From CAIOYC01 sp964243985 (GTDB lineage Bacteria > Pseudomonadota > Alphaproteobacteria > Caulobacterales > Caulobacteraceae): a stretch of 64,000 bases of DNA. The stretch's first letter is position 1. Each line of letters begins with the position of its first letter. The notes under the pieces are model-generated. The model was given only the letters and a program-made list of their open reading frames with translations. It ran no database searches and was not told where the DNA came from. The stretch spans positions 1-64,000 of the forward strand of contig CAXTHJ010000002.1 of the NCBI GenBank assembly GCA_964243985.1, written 5' to 3'. Below are positions 48,766-58,329 of this stretch, in pieces. The translations under genes and the position numbers were made by a program.

Positions 48766-49950
48766 TTGGATCGTCAAATTGTCTACCCGGGCCAAAGTCC
48801 AGCCGACACCGATTACCTGCACATGATGAAGCAGGCGATGGTAGGGCTGGGCAACCTAGCTCAGACCACCATTGGCACATCCACCCTGTTCAGTGGCCTC
48901 GCCTGCACGCCCGGAACGGGCCTCCATGTCGCGATCGGGCAGGGGGCCGTATACTTCCAAGAAGAGGTCGATGCCACGGCCTATGGATCGCTCGGCGCCG
49001 ATGCCAACCTCCTTGTAAAGCAAGGCCTGACAACGGGAGCAACTCTATCCACACCCGCCCCTGGAACGACCGGGCAATCAATCAACTACTTGATAGAAGC
49101 ACAATATCAGGACGTGGACGCTAATCCTGTCGTCTTGCCATTCTACGATTCCTCTGACCCGTCCATCCCGTACACCGGCCCCAGCAATAGCGGGGCTCCA
49201 TCAAATACGACACGCAAGGGCCTGTGCGCCGTCCAAGTCAAGGCCGGGACTGCTGCTTCGACAGGTTCCCAGACCACGCCAAGCCCGGACGGTGGGTGGA
49301 CTGGCCTATGGGTCGTGACTGTCCCCTACGGTGCATCCTCGATTGTGACCGGTGACATCGCCGAAGTCGATGGCGCGCCGTTGATCAGCGAGACGCTCAC
49401 CCAAAAGATAAGCCAAGCTACGGCTGACGCGCGCTACGCCTTATTGTCGGCCCTCGCCACGGAGATTTCCCGAGCTGAAGCCGAAGAGGCGACCATAGCG
49501 GGCGCCATCTCCACTGAGATCGCCAGGGCTGAAGGCATAGAAGGAACACTCGCCAGCGAAATATCCGCTGAGACGGCCCGTGCGGAGGGGGTTGAAGCCA
49601 CCCTCAACCGCAAATGCGTGGGCAATCTCAGCAGCGGCACTGGGCCTTGGTGGACCTGGAACCCTGAAACGGGCGAGGTCCATGTCCACGGTCAGTATCG
49701 CACAACGATCACATCTGAGGGCGTCATCACCGTCAGCTTCCCGGTGAATATCGGCGCCTTCAGGTCGGCCAGCGCGACACTCTACCAAAACTCCGGGGCA
49801 GACGCATCGGTAGGGCAAATCGACTCCGCTTCACCTCCGACGAATACGGGTATGGGCATCCGCATCCAGGACAACCAAGGCGGCAGCGGAGCTTCGGCCA
49901 CTGGTTTCGACTGGCATGCGTGGGGCTACAGCGCCGTTCAGCCAAGCTAG
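48766..49950 (+). CDS. tail fibre protein with coiled-coil stalk
   Basis: 394 aa, TTG start with GGAG about 10 nt upstream. The N-terminal half is baseplate-binding (IVYPGQSPADTDYLHMMKQA). Residues about 225-280 hold a repeated ISxExARAE-type helix (AEAEEATIAGAISTEIARAE and repeats), a trimeric coiled coil. A beta C-terminal tip follows (WTWNPETGEVHVHGQYRT). Host-recognition fibre. Confidence 0.72.
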   Translation: MDRQIVYPGQSPADTDYLHMMKQAMVGLGNLAQTTIGTSTLFSGLACTPGTGLHVAIGQGAVYFQEEVDATAYGSLGADANLLVKQGLTTGATLSTPAPGTTGQSINYLIEAQYQDVDANPVVLPFYDSSDPSIPYTGPSNSGAPSNTTRKGLCAVQVKAGTAASTGSQTTPSPDGGWTGLWVVTVPYGASSIVTGDIAEVDGAPLISETLTQKISQATADARYALLSALATEISRAEAEEATIAGAISTEIARAEGIEGTLASEISAETARAEGVEATLNRKCVGNLSSGTGPWWTWNPETGEVHVHGQYRTTITSEGVITVSFPVNIGAFRSASATLYQNSGADASVGQIDSASPPTNTGMGIRIQDNQGGSGASATGFDWHAWGYSAVQPS

Positions 49951-49976
49951 GCGCCACCGCTAACACCCGTTCACCA

Positions 49977-49999
49977 GGCCGCCTCCAGGCGGCTTTTTT
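49977..49999 (+). terminator. intrinsic terminator after fibre gene
   Basis: GCCGCC-TCCA-GGCGGC stem with TTTTTT run. Same 16-nt hairpin as at 37101-37116. Lies 27 bp after the fibre stop and only 13 bp before the spike start, so spike expression must read through it or start nearby. Confidence 0.8.
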
Positions 50000-50011
50000 G
50001 TGGGGCCGTCC

Positions 50012-52903
50012 ATGCAATATTTGCCGTTCCAGGCCATGGACATTTCTACGGGCAAGCCCGTCGCCGCGCCGTTGGGGAGCGTCTTTCTTTACGTCTACTT
50101 GGCCGGCACCGACACACTGGCGACGCTGTATGGCGAGGGCGGCGAGGGGATCGATAACCCCATCGTGGCGGGGGAATACGCCTTCGCAGGATTTGCGGCG
50201 GCGGATGGATCTTACGACACTCAGGTCGTGGCCGCAGGCATCACCGCCCAACCTATTGTGCGAGTGTCGTTGCTTGATCCGGCATCAGTAGCTGTCCTTG
50301 CAGAGCAGGTAACCTTGCTCGGTAAGTCTCCCCTATCCGTTGGCCTCTTCACGGCCATCTGCAGCCTTTCGATCCCCACCGGCACGGACCTGATCCAAAC
50401 CAGCGGCTATGCGGCGACGGGGATCGGCTCGGCCAAATATGTGGCGACCACGGCGACGGGTCTTACCGCCAACGCCTACACGGTTCAGACCGCCAACGGC
50501 CGCTGGTTCATTCTCTCGCCAGACGAGATCAAGACGCCTCGCAAATTGGGTGCGGTGGACGATGGATCGTCCCACCCCGCCAGCACGCGGTTCGGCTCTC
50601 TTGCGGCTCTGCAGGCGGCATATCCGTTTGCGACGTCGCTCTCTCAGGAGCTCGACTGGCTGGCCTGGCAGGCCTGCCTAAACCTCGGCGGCCGAGTCGA
50701 TGGCGGCGGCGACGCCATCACCTACAAGATGTGCAACAGCAACGCCGCATCCATGACGCCGCTGACGGTGATCTCGGGTCAGAGCTGGGTGCAAGGCGCC
50801 GGTTGCAAGCTCGATTTCACCGCCCTGGTGGCGCAGACGTCCTCGGTTCATGAGGTCGCCAACTACAATTTCGCGACATCTTCAGGCTGGGCCAACGCCA
50901 CCCAGTATGCGCCGTCGCAGATCACCAACGCCACCTTTGGAAGTGGCGCGGCCACCTACACCGATCCGTCGATCTTCAACAGCTTCACAGGCGTCGTCTC
51001 CAGCAGGGTCCTGACGGTCTCCGGGTTCTCTGGGGGCAGCGCCCTTGCGGTGGGGCAGACCCTCTATGGACCGGGCATCCCGGCCGGCGTGACCATCGCC
51101 TCGCTCGGCACGGGCACGGGCGGCAACGGCACCTATAACCTCACCACATGCCCGAACGCCTCGTCGGCGATCATGAACACCTCGGGCGGCCATTACTGCC
51201 AGTTTGGTCAGGCTGTGACCCTCGCGCCGGGCGTCTACACGGCGACCTGCACCATGTCAGCCACCCTTGGCGCGTCGGCTGCGCACGGCAATGTACAGCC
51301 GCCTTCTGCCGGCATCAGCTTCTTTGGGAGCGGCGTCGGCCAGGGAGCCGCGCCGTTCGGCGGCTCGGGCATCTCCTTCAGCAATCTTGGGAGCCTGTCG
51401 TCCACCCCCCTGACGCAGACCGTCTCCTATACCTTCACTGTGACCGCGGCTGGCACGGCCTACTTCTGCTTCGGCGGGAGCGGCTACGCCAACTGGTCGA
51501 TCACCAACATGGACATCCAGCCGTTCTTCCTCAACTGCGCGGTGCTTTTGACGCGCGACGGGGCGGCCGAACACTATCCCATCATGCAGCCCTTCGCGGG
51601 GGTGGAAATCAATGGACCGCCAGCCAGTTCCGGCCTGACAAGCGGGATCTTGATCAAGTCGTTTTCCAACCTGGACGGCAACATCAGCCGGACGGAAGAC
51701 GTCAACGTCAACGGCTTCTACTATGCCCTGAACCTCTCCGACGGCGCCTATCTCCACGACAGCAAGAACTGCAGTTGGGGCGGAACGATCGGCGTTTATT
51801 TCGCGGCTGGCGCCCAGAACGCCGGCGAGAACTTCCGCTTCTTTGGCGGCGGCATGGGGACCCTCTGCAATCCCGGCGGCGCGGAGTTCACGCTCCATTC
51901 GACGACGATCGACTATGTCACCCAGGCCATCACCCAAAACGCCGGGCGTATCGAGGCGCATGGTTGCCACTTTGAGATGGACGTTCCGGCGTCGGCCGGC
52001 CTGCCGCTGTTCGAGTGCATCAACGGCGGCCGCATCACCATGTACGGCGGGATGATCCTTCTGGCCGGAGGCGTCGGGACATCGCCCGAACCGCCGATCA
52101 AGCTGACGACCTCGGCCTGTGCGATGGTCCTGTATGGGACCGAGCTCTACAATCTGTCCTCCGCCTCGGGCGTCGCCTGCAGCGGCGCCGGGACGCTCTC
52201 CGCCTATGGGTGGAAGAACAGCGGCAACCCGAACATCGGCCTGAAGCTGCTGTCCAACGCAAAAGCGATGGACGTCTTCGGCGGGGCCGGATCGTTCGAG
52301 CCGGTGTCTGGATCACCCTTCGCCGGCGCCGACCCAACGGGCATCTATCTGCCTGGCGGCATCTACCCTCAGGCCGGCGCGACGTCGACCAACCGTTGGA
52401 CGAGCCAATACCTCTCAGCCGCCGTCAGCAGCGCCTACGCCCATTCGGGGTCACACAGCCTCGCCATTACAAAGACAGGCGAGAGCTCGGGCAGCCCCGA
52501 CAACCAGATGGCCATCGTCATCCCGGTCAAGCCGGGGCAGAACGTCTGGTATTCGATGTGGTGGCTTCAGCCCGCCAACCTTGGGACCGGCACGGCGACG
52601 GTCTATGTGCGGGCGTTCTGGGGCCAGCAGATCGGCCAGGACGCCATGGGCCGCCCCCTCTTCAACGCCATGGACAACTACAAGGGCGAGAGCGACATCG
52701 CGCTGCCCCTGGCGGGCTCTTCCACATGGACGCAGTGGAACTCGGTCACGGCGTTCAGCAGCGGCGGATCGACCGACGCCACGGCGGGCCTCGGCGCTGA
52801 TGGAGCCCCCATTTGGGCCAACTGCTTGGTCATCCTGTTCGACACCGAAGCCATGGTCCCAATGACCTTCTACATAGACGACATCGTCCCCAACCCTCTC
52901 TAG
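50012..52903 (+). CDS. large tail spike / adhesin
   Basis: 963 aa. N-terminal head-binding part (PFQAMDISTGKPVAAPLGSVF), pectate-lyase-like region entry (RKLGAVDDGSSHPASTRFGS), an inserted ILTVSGFSGG-type Gly-rich module (about 330-390), a beta-helical region (FFGGGMGTLCNPGGAEFTLHS) and a C-terminal carbohydrate-binding-like beta sandwich (AYAHSGSHSLAITKTG). Trimeric receptor-binding or polysaccharide-degrading spike; enzyme activity not established. Confidence 0.75.
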   Translation: MQYLPFQAMDISTGKPVAAPLGSVFLYVYLAGTDTLATLYGEGGEGIDNPIVAGEYAFAGFAAADGSYDTQVVAAGITAQPIVRVSLLDPASVAVLAEQVTLLGKSPLSVGLFTAICSLSIPTGTDLIQTSGYAATGIGSAKYVATTATGLTANAYTVQTANGRWFILSPDEIKTPRKLGAVDDGSSHPASTRFGSLAALQAAYPFATSLSQELDWLAWQACLNLGGRVDGGGDAITYKMCNSNAASMTPLTVISGQSWVQGAGCKLDFTALVAQTSSVHEVANYNFATSSGWANATQYAPSQITNATFGSGAATYTDPSIFNSFTGVVSSRVLTVSGFSGGSALAVGQTLYGPGIPAGVTIASLGTGTGGNGTYNLTTCPNASSAIMNTSGGHYCQFGQAVTLAPGVYTATCTMSATLGASAAHGNVQPPSAGISFFGSGVGQGAAPFGGSGISFSNLGSLSSTPLTQTVSYTFTVTAAGTAYFCFGGSGYANWSITNMDIQPFFLNCAVLLTRDGAAEHYPIMQPFAGVEINGPPASSGLTSGILIKSFSNLDGNISRTEDVNVNGFYYALNLSDGAYLHDSKNCSWGGTIGVYFAAGAQNAGENFRFFGGGMGTLCNPGGAEFTLHSTTIDYVTQAITQNAGRIEAHGCHFEMDVPASAGLPLFECINGGRITMYGGMILLAGGVGTSPEPPIKLTTSACAMVLYGTELYNLSSASGVACSGAGTLSAYGWKNSGNPNIGLKLLSNAKAMDVFGGAGSFEPVSGSPFAGADPTGIYLPGGIYPQAGATSTNRWTSQYLSAAVSSAYAHSGSHSLAITKTGESSGSPDNQMAIVIPVKPGQNVWYSMWWLQPANLGTGTATVYVRAFWGQQIGQDAMGRPLFNAMDNYKGESDIALPLAGSSTWTQWNSVTAFSSGGSTDATAGLGADGAPIWANCLVILFDTEAMVPMTFYIDDIVPNPL

Positions 52904-52911
52904 GATGCGAG

Positions 52912-53157
52912 ATGCACTTCCAACCGCCGGCTGAAAAGTTCTCCTGCGCGCCTCATCCGAACGCGTTCGCCCATGGCCTTCGCGGCGACCATAACGGCGC
53001 CGTCGCGGCGATCATGGATACGCCTGGGGTAGCGGATATCGTCGCTATTGAGATCGCCCCGGGCTTCTACTCGATCGAAGGCCGAGCCGAGCCGTCGATG
53101 CACCCGGACCTGCACGCGAAGATACGAACTTTCCACGTCGGCAAGCCGCGCCGCTGA
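52912..53157 (+). CDS. small hypothetical protein after spike
   Basis: 81 aa starting MHFQPPAEKFSCAPHPNAFA. 8 bp after the spike. Function unknown. Confidence 0.5.
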   Translation: MHFQPPAEKFSCAPHPNAFAHGLRGDHNGAVAAIMDTPGVADIVAIEIAPGFYSIEGRAEPSMHPDLHAKIRTFHVGKPRR

Positions 53158-53194
53158 GCGCCAACATCGCCGCTAACGTGTTTTAGGAGTTGCC

Positions 53195-53563
53195 ATGACG
53201 GTGAAAGCAAAATGGATTGGTGATCAAGCGGTTCTTCCGCTGGATTCTCCTGTGACTGTCCTCGCGACCGATCCCGAATGCCCAGATGGGCGCGGCGCAG
53301 CCTGGATTAGGTGGTGGCCGGAAGGGAGCGACTATCCAAGATACAGAAGTTGCGATCTCGCTGACCTGGAAATCCCGGAAGACGCGGATATGGAAACTAT
53401 CCGAAAAAGTGATCCGGATGTCCGCGCCGATCGCGCAGAGCAGAAAGTGGCCATACTCAGGGAGACGCTCAAGATGGTTCGCGCGCTCGACGGCTATGAC
53501 AATATCGGAGGCTATTGGCCTGAAATAGACGCAGCCCTTCAGGCAACTTGCGACAATTCCTAA
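53195..53563 (+). CDS. hypothetical phage protein
   Basis: 122 aa, acidic, less GC-rich than its neighbours; TTTAGGAGTTGCC gives a good ribosome site. Ends with DNIGGYWPEIDAALQATCDNS pattern common to small phage accessory proteins. 53564-53716 has no supportable gene, only a short frame (53578-53644). Confidence 0.55.
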   Translation: MTVKAKWIGDQAVLPLDSPVTVLATDPECPDGRGAAWIRWWPEGSDYPRYRSCDLADLEIPEDADMETIRKSDPDVRADRAEQKVAILRETLKMVRALDGYDNIGGYWPEIDAALQATCDNS

Positions 53564-53716
53564 ATCCTCGTCTCACCGCATACTTTGCTGAACAGGGACG
53601 TGGTCGCGCCCTTCCTCGCTGAAAAGACCGTCCTGCGCCCCTAAGCGCTGAATCCCTTCTCACGCACGCCGTTCGCGTTCGCCGCTGATTTCAACTTCAC
53701 CCCAGGAGCACCGCCA

Positions 53717-54124
53717 ATGAGCCTTCAGCTCGCGGCGTCGATCGCCAATGCGCGTCTCGACGCTTTCCAAACCGCTGTGGGCAACAGCCCTCTCTTGCGG
53801 CTCTACACGGGCGCTGCGCCCGCCAACTGCGCGGCGAGCGAGGTCGGGACCAAGCTTGTGGAGATGGCGCTCCCCGCGAGTTTCATGAACGCCGCGTCTG
53901 GCGGCTCCAAGATCAAGAACGGCACCTGGACCGGCTCCGGCCTGACCAACGGTGTCGCAGGCCACTACCGGATCTACGACTCCACCGGGACTACCTGCCT
54001 CGCGCAGGGAACCGTGACCGTCACCGGCTCGGGCGGCGACATGACGATGGACAACACCAACATCGCCACCAGCCAGGTCGTGGCGGTCAACACCTTCACC
54101 CTGACCGATGGCAACTACCCCTGA
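53717..54124 (+). CDS. structural protein of the fibre cluster
   Basis: 135 aa. N-terminal ANARLDAFQTAVGNSPLLRLYTGAAPA, then a Thr/Gly-rich beta domain ending FTLTDGNYP. This family is common in tail-fibre regions of alphaproteobacterial phages. Function unknown. Confidence 0.6.
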   Translation: MSLQLAASIANARLDAFQTAVGNSPLLRLYTGAAPANCAASEVGTKLVEMALPASFMNAASGGSKIKNGTWTGSGLTNGVAGHYRIYDSTGTTCLAQGTVTVTGSGGDMTMDNTNIATSQVVAVNTFTLTDGNYP

Positions 54125-54174
54125 TCGCACGGGCGACGCCGAACTCACCTTCCCCGAACCCCGGAGCACTCCCC

Positions 54175-54363
54175 ATGGAACTCAGCGAAAAGATCGCTAT
54201 CGTCATGCAGTCGATCACCTCCATTTCGACGCAGGGCGACCTCGATACCGGCCTTCGCACGGCCGCGTTGGCGCAGATCGCCGCCTTCTGCGCCTCTGAG
54301 ACGACGCGCTTGAATGCGGCCCTGCAGGCCTCGATCACCGCCAACATCCCCACGGCTGAGTAA
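54175..54363 (+). CDS. small helical protein
   Basis: 62 aa, MELSEKIAIVMQSITSISTQ and on; one or two amphipathic helices, soluble. 8 bp before the next gene. No family recognised. Confidence 0.5.
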   Translation: MELSEKIAIVMQSITSISTQGDLDTGLRTAALAQIAAFCASETTRLNAALQASITANIPTAE

Positions 54364-54371
54364 GCGCCGTC

Positions 54372-55847
54372 ATGGCCGCTTGGTATTGCGGGTCCGTCGA
54401 GTGGGCCGCCGTTACGCCGTGGGCGGCCGCCCAAGCCGTATCGGTCGGGGCGATCCGCCGCCAGCTCGCCGCGCCCACTGTCGGCAACGAGAGGGTCTGG
54501 CGGTGCACCACGCCGGGCACGACGGGGGCGAGTGAGCCGGCCTGGACGCTGACCAAGGGTTCCACCACCTCAGACAACGGCGTGGTCTGGACCGAGATCA
54601 CCGGCAACGCGACCTATAACTGGTCAGCGCCCCACGCCCGGCTCGCCAACGCGGCGGCTTGGATGGCGGCGGGCGATGATTGTTATATCGCAGCGGACCA
54701 TGCGGAGACGCAGGCGACCTCGATATCGCCCAATCTACCCAATGGGCTGGGAAACCTATGCCGCTTCATCTGCGTCAATCAGGCCGGGTCCGTTCCTCCT
54801 GTCAGCGCAGATCTGCGGACGACGGCCTCCATCACCACGACCGGCGCAGCCAACATTGTCTACAACTGCGGCTATGGAGCCTATTTCTATGGCCTGAACT
54901 TCTATGGCGGCTCCGGCGCCAACACCACCAGCGTTCAGCTGAACGGCAATAAGGTCATTGCCGAGCGGTGCAGCCTTAACGTGCCCTCGACGGGCTCCTC
55001 GAACGTCGGAGTTGGGAACAGTTCCAGCTTAAGCCTGGAGCTCTACAACAGCACCGTCTCATTCGGTTCGACGGGGGCGTACATCGACGCCCTCTTCGGT
55101 TTCGTCTGGCATGGGCCGCTCAGCGGAATAACCGGATCAATCGTTCCTTCGAACCTCATTCAAACCGGCGCCTCCGCTTTAGTCGATGGCGTGGATCTAA
55201 GCAAAGTCACCACCCAGATCGGCGTAGGGGCTATAACGCTCGTCAACTGCAAGCTGGCGCCGGGCGTCACCCCCTTGACGAGCTCAAACCCGTCCAACAC
55301 TAGCTCCGGCCAAGTCATCAACTCGGATTCGTCGGCGACAGGAAATCGCCAAGAGCGCTACCAATACTTCGGCGCCCAGACGACGGATGACGTCGTGGTC
55401 CGCTCTGGCGGAGCCTCCGACGGCGTGCAGCCGATGTCGTGGAAGGTTGTCACGCCATCCACTGCATCGCCCAACACTTATTTTGAGGCCTTCGAGATCG
55501 CGGTCTGGGTGCAGCCGGTGGGCGCGGCCCGCACCGCGACCATCGAGTTGATCACCGATGGCGTGCAGCTGACCAACAAGGATGTGCAGGTCGAGTGCCG
55601 TTACCTGGCCAACGCCTCAACGCCCCTGGCCGGTCTTTTGAAGACCGCGCCCGCCGATCCGTTGGCGGCGGCGACGAACCTTGCGACGTCCGTGGCCAGC
55701 TGGGCCACGACGGGCCTGACCACGCCTATGCCGCAGAACATCACGCTCAGCTTCACGCCTCAGATGTCTGGCCTGGTCCGGTTCAAGATCAGGGTGACCA
55801 AACCGTCTTTGACGGTCCGTATCGATCCTGAAGTGACGATCGCCTAA
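54372..55847 (+). CDS. beta-rich adhesin-like structural protein
   Basis: 491 aa. N-terminal module VWRCTTPGTTGASEPAW ... VWTEITGN is a repeat seen in phage fibre proteins. The middle is beta-helix-like (NCGYGAYFYGLNFYGGSGAN), and the C-terminal part a jelly-roll style domain. Last base shared with the next ATG. Probably an accessory fibre or decoration. Confidence 0.6.
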   Translation: MAAWYCGSVEWAAVTPWAAAQAVSVGAIRRQLAAPTVGNERVWRCTTPGTTGASEPAWTLTKGSTTSDNGVVWTEITGNATYNWSAPHARLANAAAWMAAGDDCYIAADHAETQATSISPNLPNGLGNLCRFICVNQAGSVPPVSADLRTTASITTTGAANIVYNCGYGAYFYGLNFYGGSGANTTSVQLNGNKVIAERCSLNVPSTGSSNVGVGNSSSLSLELYNSTVSFGSTGAYIDALFGFVWHGPLSGITGSIVPSNLIQTGASALVDGVDLSKVTTQIGVGAITLVNCKLAPGVTPLTSSNPSNTSSGQVINSDSSATGNRQERYQYFGAQTTDDVVVRSGGASDGVQPMSWKVVTPSTASPNTYFEAFEIAVWVQPVGAARTATIELITDGVQLTNKDVQVECRYLANASTPLAGLLKTAPADPLAAATNLATSVASWATTGLTTPMPQNITLSFTPQMSGLVRFKIRVTKPSLTVRIDPEVTIA

Positions 55848-56548
55848 TGGCGCGCCAGTTCATTGTTCCGACGTTTCCGTTTCCGACCTACGTCAACAGC
55901 AGCCGGCTCGCGCAATACATCACGCCGGGCGGCTATCTGAACGACAATGGCCTAGTGATCGGCGCGGCGGCCGCGGCGACCTTGCGCACCACGGAAACGG
56001 CAAGCGCCCAGGTCGCGATCAATGCCTCGGAAGCCACTGCGCTTGCTCCAGCCCGCGTTGCCGGCGCAGCCGCGCTGGCGGCCTCGGCCGCCTCCAACGC
56101 CATGCTGGCTCCCGCGCAGGCCAGCGGGACCATCTCGGCAGCGCTGGCGGTCTCGGCCGCGCAAGCTTTCGCACCGCTCCTGGTGTCAGGCGCGGCGGCG
56201 GCGGCGCTGTCCGCTAACGTTACAAAGGCGCTCGCACCGTTAATTGAGCAGGCCTCAGCGACAGTGGGCTTGTCGGCCTCGGCCAACGAGCTTTTAGGCG
56301 CCATGGTCGATCTGGCTTCGGCCGATGTGGCGGCCAGCGCCAGCGCCGAGCAAGCTCTCGCGTCCCAGCTGGTCGCCGTGGCGCAGGCGCTGATCTCCGC
56401 TTCGGTGAGCGAAGACCTTCAGCCGATGACCCTCGCCGGGCTGCTCCGCATCTTCGACACCGCGTTCGCCAAGGTGATCCAGGGGCGGGGTTCGGATGTC
56501 TCGATCGCCGGCCGCGGGTCTGACGTCACCATTCAAGGGAGCGCGTGA
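55847..56548 (+). CDS. alanine-rich repeat protein
   Basis: 233 aa with about 40% Ala/Ser in the middle. A loosely repeated unit of 22-24 aa (LAPARVAGAAALAASAAS, LAPAQASGTISAALAVSAAQ, FAPLLVSGAAAAALSANVTK) spans residues about 40-190; C-terminus has DVSIAGRGSDVTIQGSA. Likely a rigid fibrous element. TGATG overlap downstream. Confidence 0.6.
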   Translation: MARQFIVPTFPFPTYVNSSRLAQYITPGGYLNDNGLVIGAAAAATLRTTETASAQVAINASEATALAPARVAGAAALAASAASNAMLAPAQASGTISAALAVSAAQAFAPLLVSGAAAAALSANVTKALAPLIEQASATVGLSASANELLGAMVDLASADVAASASAEQALASQLVAVAQALISASVSEDLQPMTLAGLLRIFDTAFAKVIQGRGSDVSIAGRGSDVTIQGSA

Positions 56549-56868
56549 TGGCCACCCGTCAGAACCTGCAATTCACTATGGGGGAGACCTGGGAAATCGT
56601 TCTCAACTGCGCCGACGGCTATGGAAATCCGTTCACACCGGCAAACGTTCTGTTCAAGATCGAGTTTGGGGCGACGACGCTGGAACTAGAGGCGGCCAAT
56701 AGCCAGATCGTCATCAACGGTTCGCAGGCCATTATCGAAGTCGATCCCGGGCAACAAGCGGGTCTCACGCCCGGTCTATATCAGTACCAAGTCCGCGCCG
56801 TTAAGGCCGATGGCTCCATCTCGGATCAGGCTTTCGGCTCCCTCTATGCGCAGCAAGGCATCATCTGA
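56548..56868 (+). CDS. small beta-rich phage protein
   Basis: 106 aa. FTMGETWEIVLNCADGYGNP and VLFKIEFGATTLEL resemble small Ig-like phage proteins that follow fibre genes (BppU-like N-terminal fold). Overlaps both neighbours by one base or more. Confidence 0.6.
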   Translation: MATRQNLQFTMGETWEIVLNCADGYGNPFTPANVLFKIEFGATTLELEAANSQIVINGSQAIIEVDPGQQAGLTPGLYQYQVRAVKADGSISDQAFGSLYAQQGII

Positions 56869-57254
56869 TGCGCCGGCTGAATTGGCTGCTGATGCTCGGT
56901 TTGACCGGGTGTGCGGTCTTTTGGGTCAGCGTCGGGCATGGCCTCGCCCAGGCCGCCCGTGATGATCAGTTCTCCCGGCTCCCACCCCCTCATGTAGTTC
57001 GTGAGGTGGACGATCCAGACGCGGTCTGCCGGGCCGCGAAAGTCTCCACACCTGGTTGGAGGCGCGTCATCTCTTGCACCTACGCAAGTCCGCTCGACCC
57101 TGGAAAGCGGATCACTGTGTTGCCAAACGCCTACGCTTGGTGGAGGGCGCATCCTACCGACACGTACGCCAGGATAAAGGCTTGCGAGGACCAATGGCAG
57201 AACGGGCGCCCGATGGGCGAGGATGGCGAAGCGGCGATCTGCCGGCTTCCTTGA
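56868..57254 (+). CDS. small lipoprotein, possible outer spanin
   Basis: 128 aa. Signal with lipobox: MRRLNWLLMLGLTGCAVFWV (Cys at residue 15). Four further cysteines may form disulfides. Its place before holin/endolysin genes suggests an outer-membrane lysis protein, but it is longer than usual Rz1-type proteins. Alternative: lipoprotein for superinfection immunity. Confidence 0.55.
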   Translation: MRRLNWLLMLGLTGCAVFWVSVGHGLAQAARDDQFSRLPPPHVVREVDDPDAVCRAAKVSTPGWRRVISCTYASPLDPGKRITVLPNAYAWWRAHPTDTYARIKACEDQWQNGRPMGEDGEAAICRLP

Positions 57255-57302
57255 GATTTCAGAAATAGGATCGGCGATGCCTAACCGACATGAGGCGATG
57301 GG

Positions 57303-57740
57303 ATGCTGATCCTTCGCTTGAGAAACTACACGATCAAAGACCGGGTGGCCGAATGGTTCATGGGTGCTGTTCTGTCAGGCATGGGGCTTGGTCTGGCGTT
57401 TCAGCCAAGCATTTTCACCGCCAACCCCTTCTTCAAGGATTTCCTCAGGGTCGGGAGCGCTCACGTTTGGGCGGGTGGTCTGATCTTGATCGGCGTGGGA
57501 AGGCTCGCCGCCCTCTTCATCAACGGGGCTTGGCGGCGATCACCGCACCTTCGGCTCGTCATGGCGTTCCTCAGCACCTTCGTTTGGTATCAGCTCAGCG
57601 AGTTGTCTTGGGGCACCAAGTTCCCAAACCTCGGCATCGCTTTGTACCCCACCTTGCTTCTGCTTGAGGTCTACTGCGTCTACTTCGCCGCCTGCGACGC
57701 GGGCTTATCTGACGAGGCTGCTAAATCTGGTCGGGAGTGA
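57303..57740 (+). CDS. multi-pass membrane protein near lysis genes
   Basis: 145 aa with about four hydrophobic segments (FMGAVLSGMGLGLAF, VWAGGLILIGVGRLAALFI, LVMAFLSTFVWYQLSEL, LYPTLLLLEVYCVYFAA). Good length for a holin-like or accessory membrane protein. 3 bp before the next gene. Confidence 0.55.
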   Translation: MLILRLRNYTIKDRVAEWFMGAVLSGMGLGLAFQPSIFTANPFFKDFLRVGSAHVWAGGLILIGVGRLAALFINGAWRRSPHLRLVMAFLSTFVWYQLSELSWGTKFPNLGIALYPTLLLLEVYCVYFAACDAGLSDEAAKSGRE

Positions 57741-57743
57741 GTG

Positions 57744-58196
57744 ATGACGGCCCCAGTACCCGATAGCAGCCTGCTTCTTTCCATCCCCTCCATCGGAGGC
57801 GCGCTTGTCATGCTCGCCGGCGCCATCGCTGTAGCGGCGTGGAGTTACATCAAGGCCCGGCTAATCCCAGAGGCTAAGGCGCAGGTCGAAGCCTCTTTGG
57901 TCGGCGGTGCGATCGGCGGCAATGACCTCCGTTTGATCCTAGAATCCGTCCAGCGGCTCGAAACCATAGGTACGGCCGGCAACGCTGCGCTGGATGACTG
58001 TCAGCAATCCACGGACCGAGTTGAACGCGCCGTCCGTGACCTTACTGCATCGAACGAGCGTACCGCCCAGATGGCGGCGCAGGCCCTCACCAAGACGGGG
58101 GAGGAAACTCGCCGTGTGGCCGAGAAGATCGATAGCCTGATGCGCGGACAGACTGCTGCCAGCTTGCCGCCCGGCCGATGGTCTGAGGGCGGTTAA
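57744..58196 (+). CDS. membrane-anchored coiled-coil protein, possible inner spanin
   Basis: 150 aa. One N-terminal span (IGGALVMLAGAIAVAAWSYI) and a long periplasmic helical stretch (LRLILESVQRLETIGTAG and RVAEKIDSLMRG). This is the architecture of i-spanins. With the lipoprotein at 56868 it could form a spanin pair, although the genes are not nested. Confidence 0.55.
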   Translation: MTAPVPDSSLLLSIPSIGGALVMLAGAIAVAAWSYIKARLIPEAKAQVEASLVGGAIGGNDLRLILESVQRLETIGTAGNAALDDCQQSTDRVERAVRDLTASNERTAQMAAQALTKTGEETRRVAEKIDSLMRGQTAASLPPGRWSEGG

Positions 58197-58200
58197 GGTC

Positions 58201-58228
58201 GGCCCGGCAAGTGGGGGCTCGCCGGGCC
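58201..58228 (+). terminator. GGCCCGGC/GCCGGGCC hairpin
   Basis: Perfect 8-bp stem with 12-nt loop just after the previous stop, followed by TTGGGACCTTT. Weak T content, so possible terminator only. The rest of 58229-58329 is noncoding. Confidence 0.45.
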
Positions 58229-58329
58229 TTGGGACCTTTAGGAGACCCTCGCCACCGCCGAAGCATGCGTAGGCCTGCAGATAAAAGGCACGCCGTTCGC
58301 CCGGCGCAATTCACAAATCGGAGATCACC

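Noticed and set aside
53578..53644. Short frame reading NRDVVAPFLAEKTVLRP before a stop
   Set aside because: Could be a small gene or relic end but lacks a convincing start and ribosome site; too short to support.
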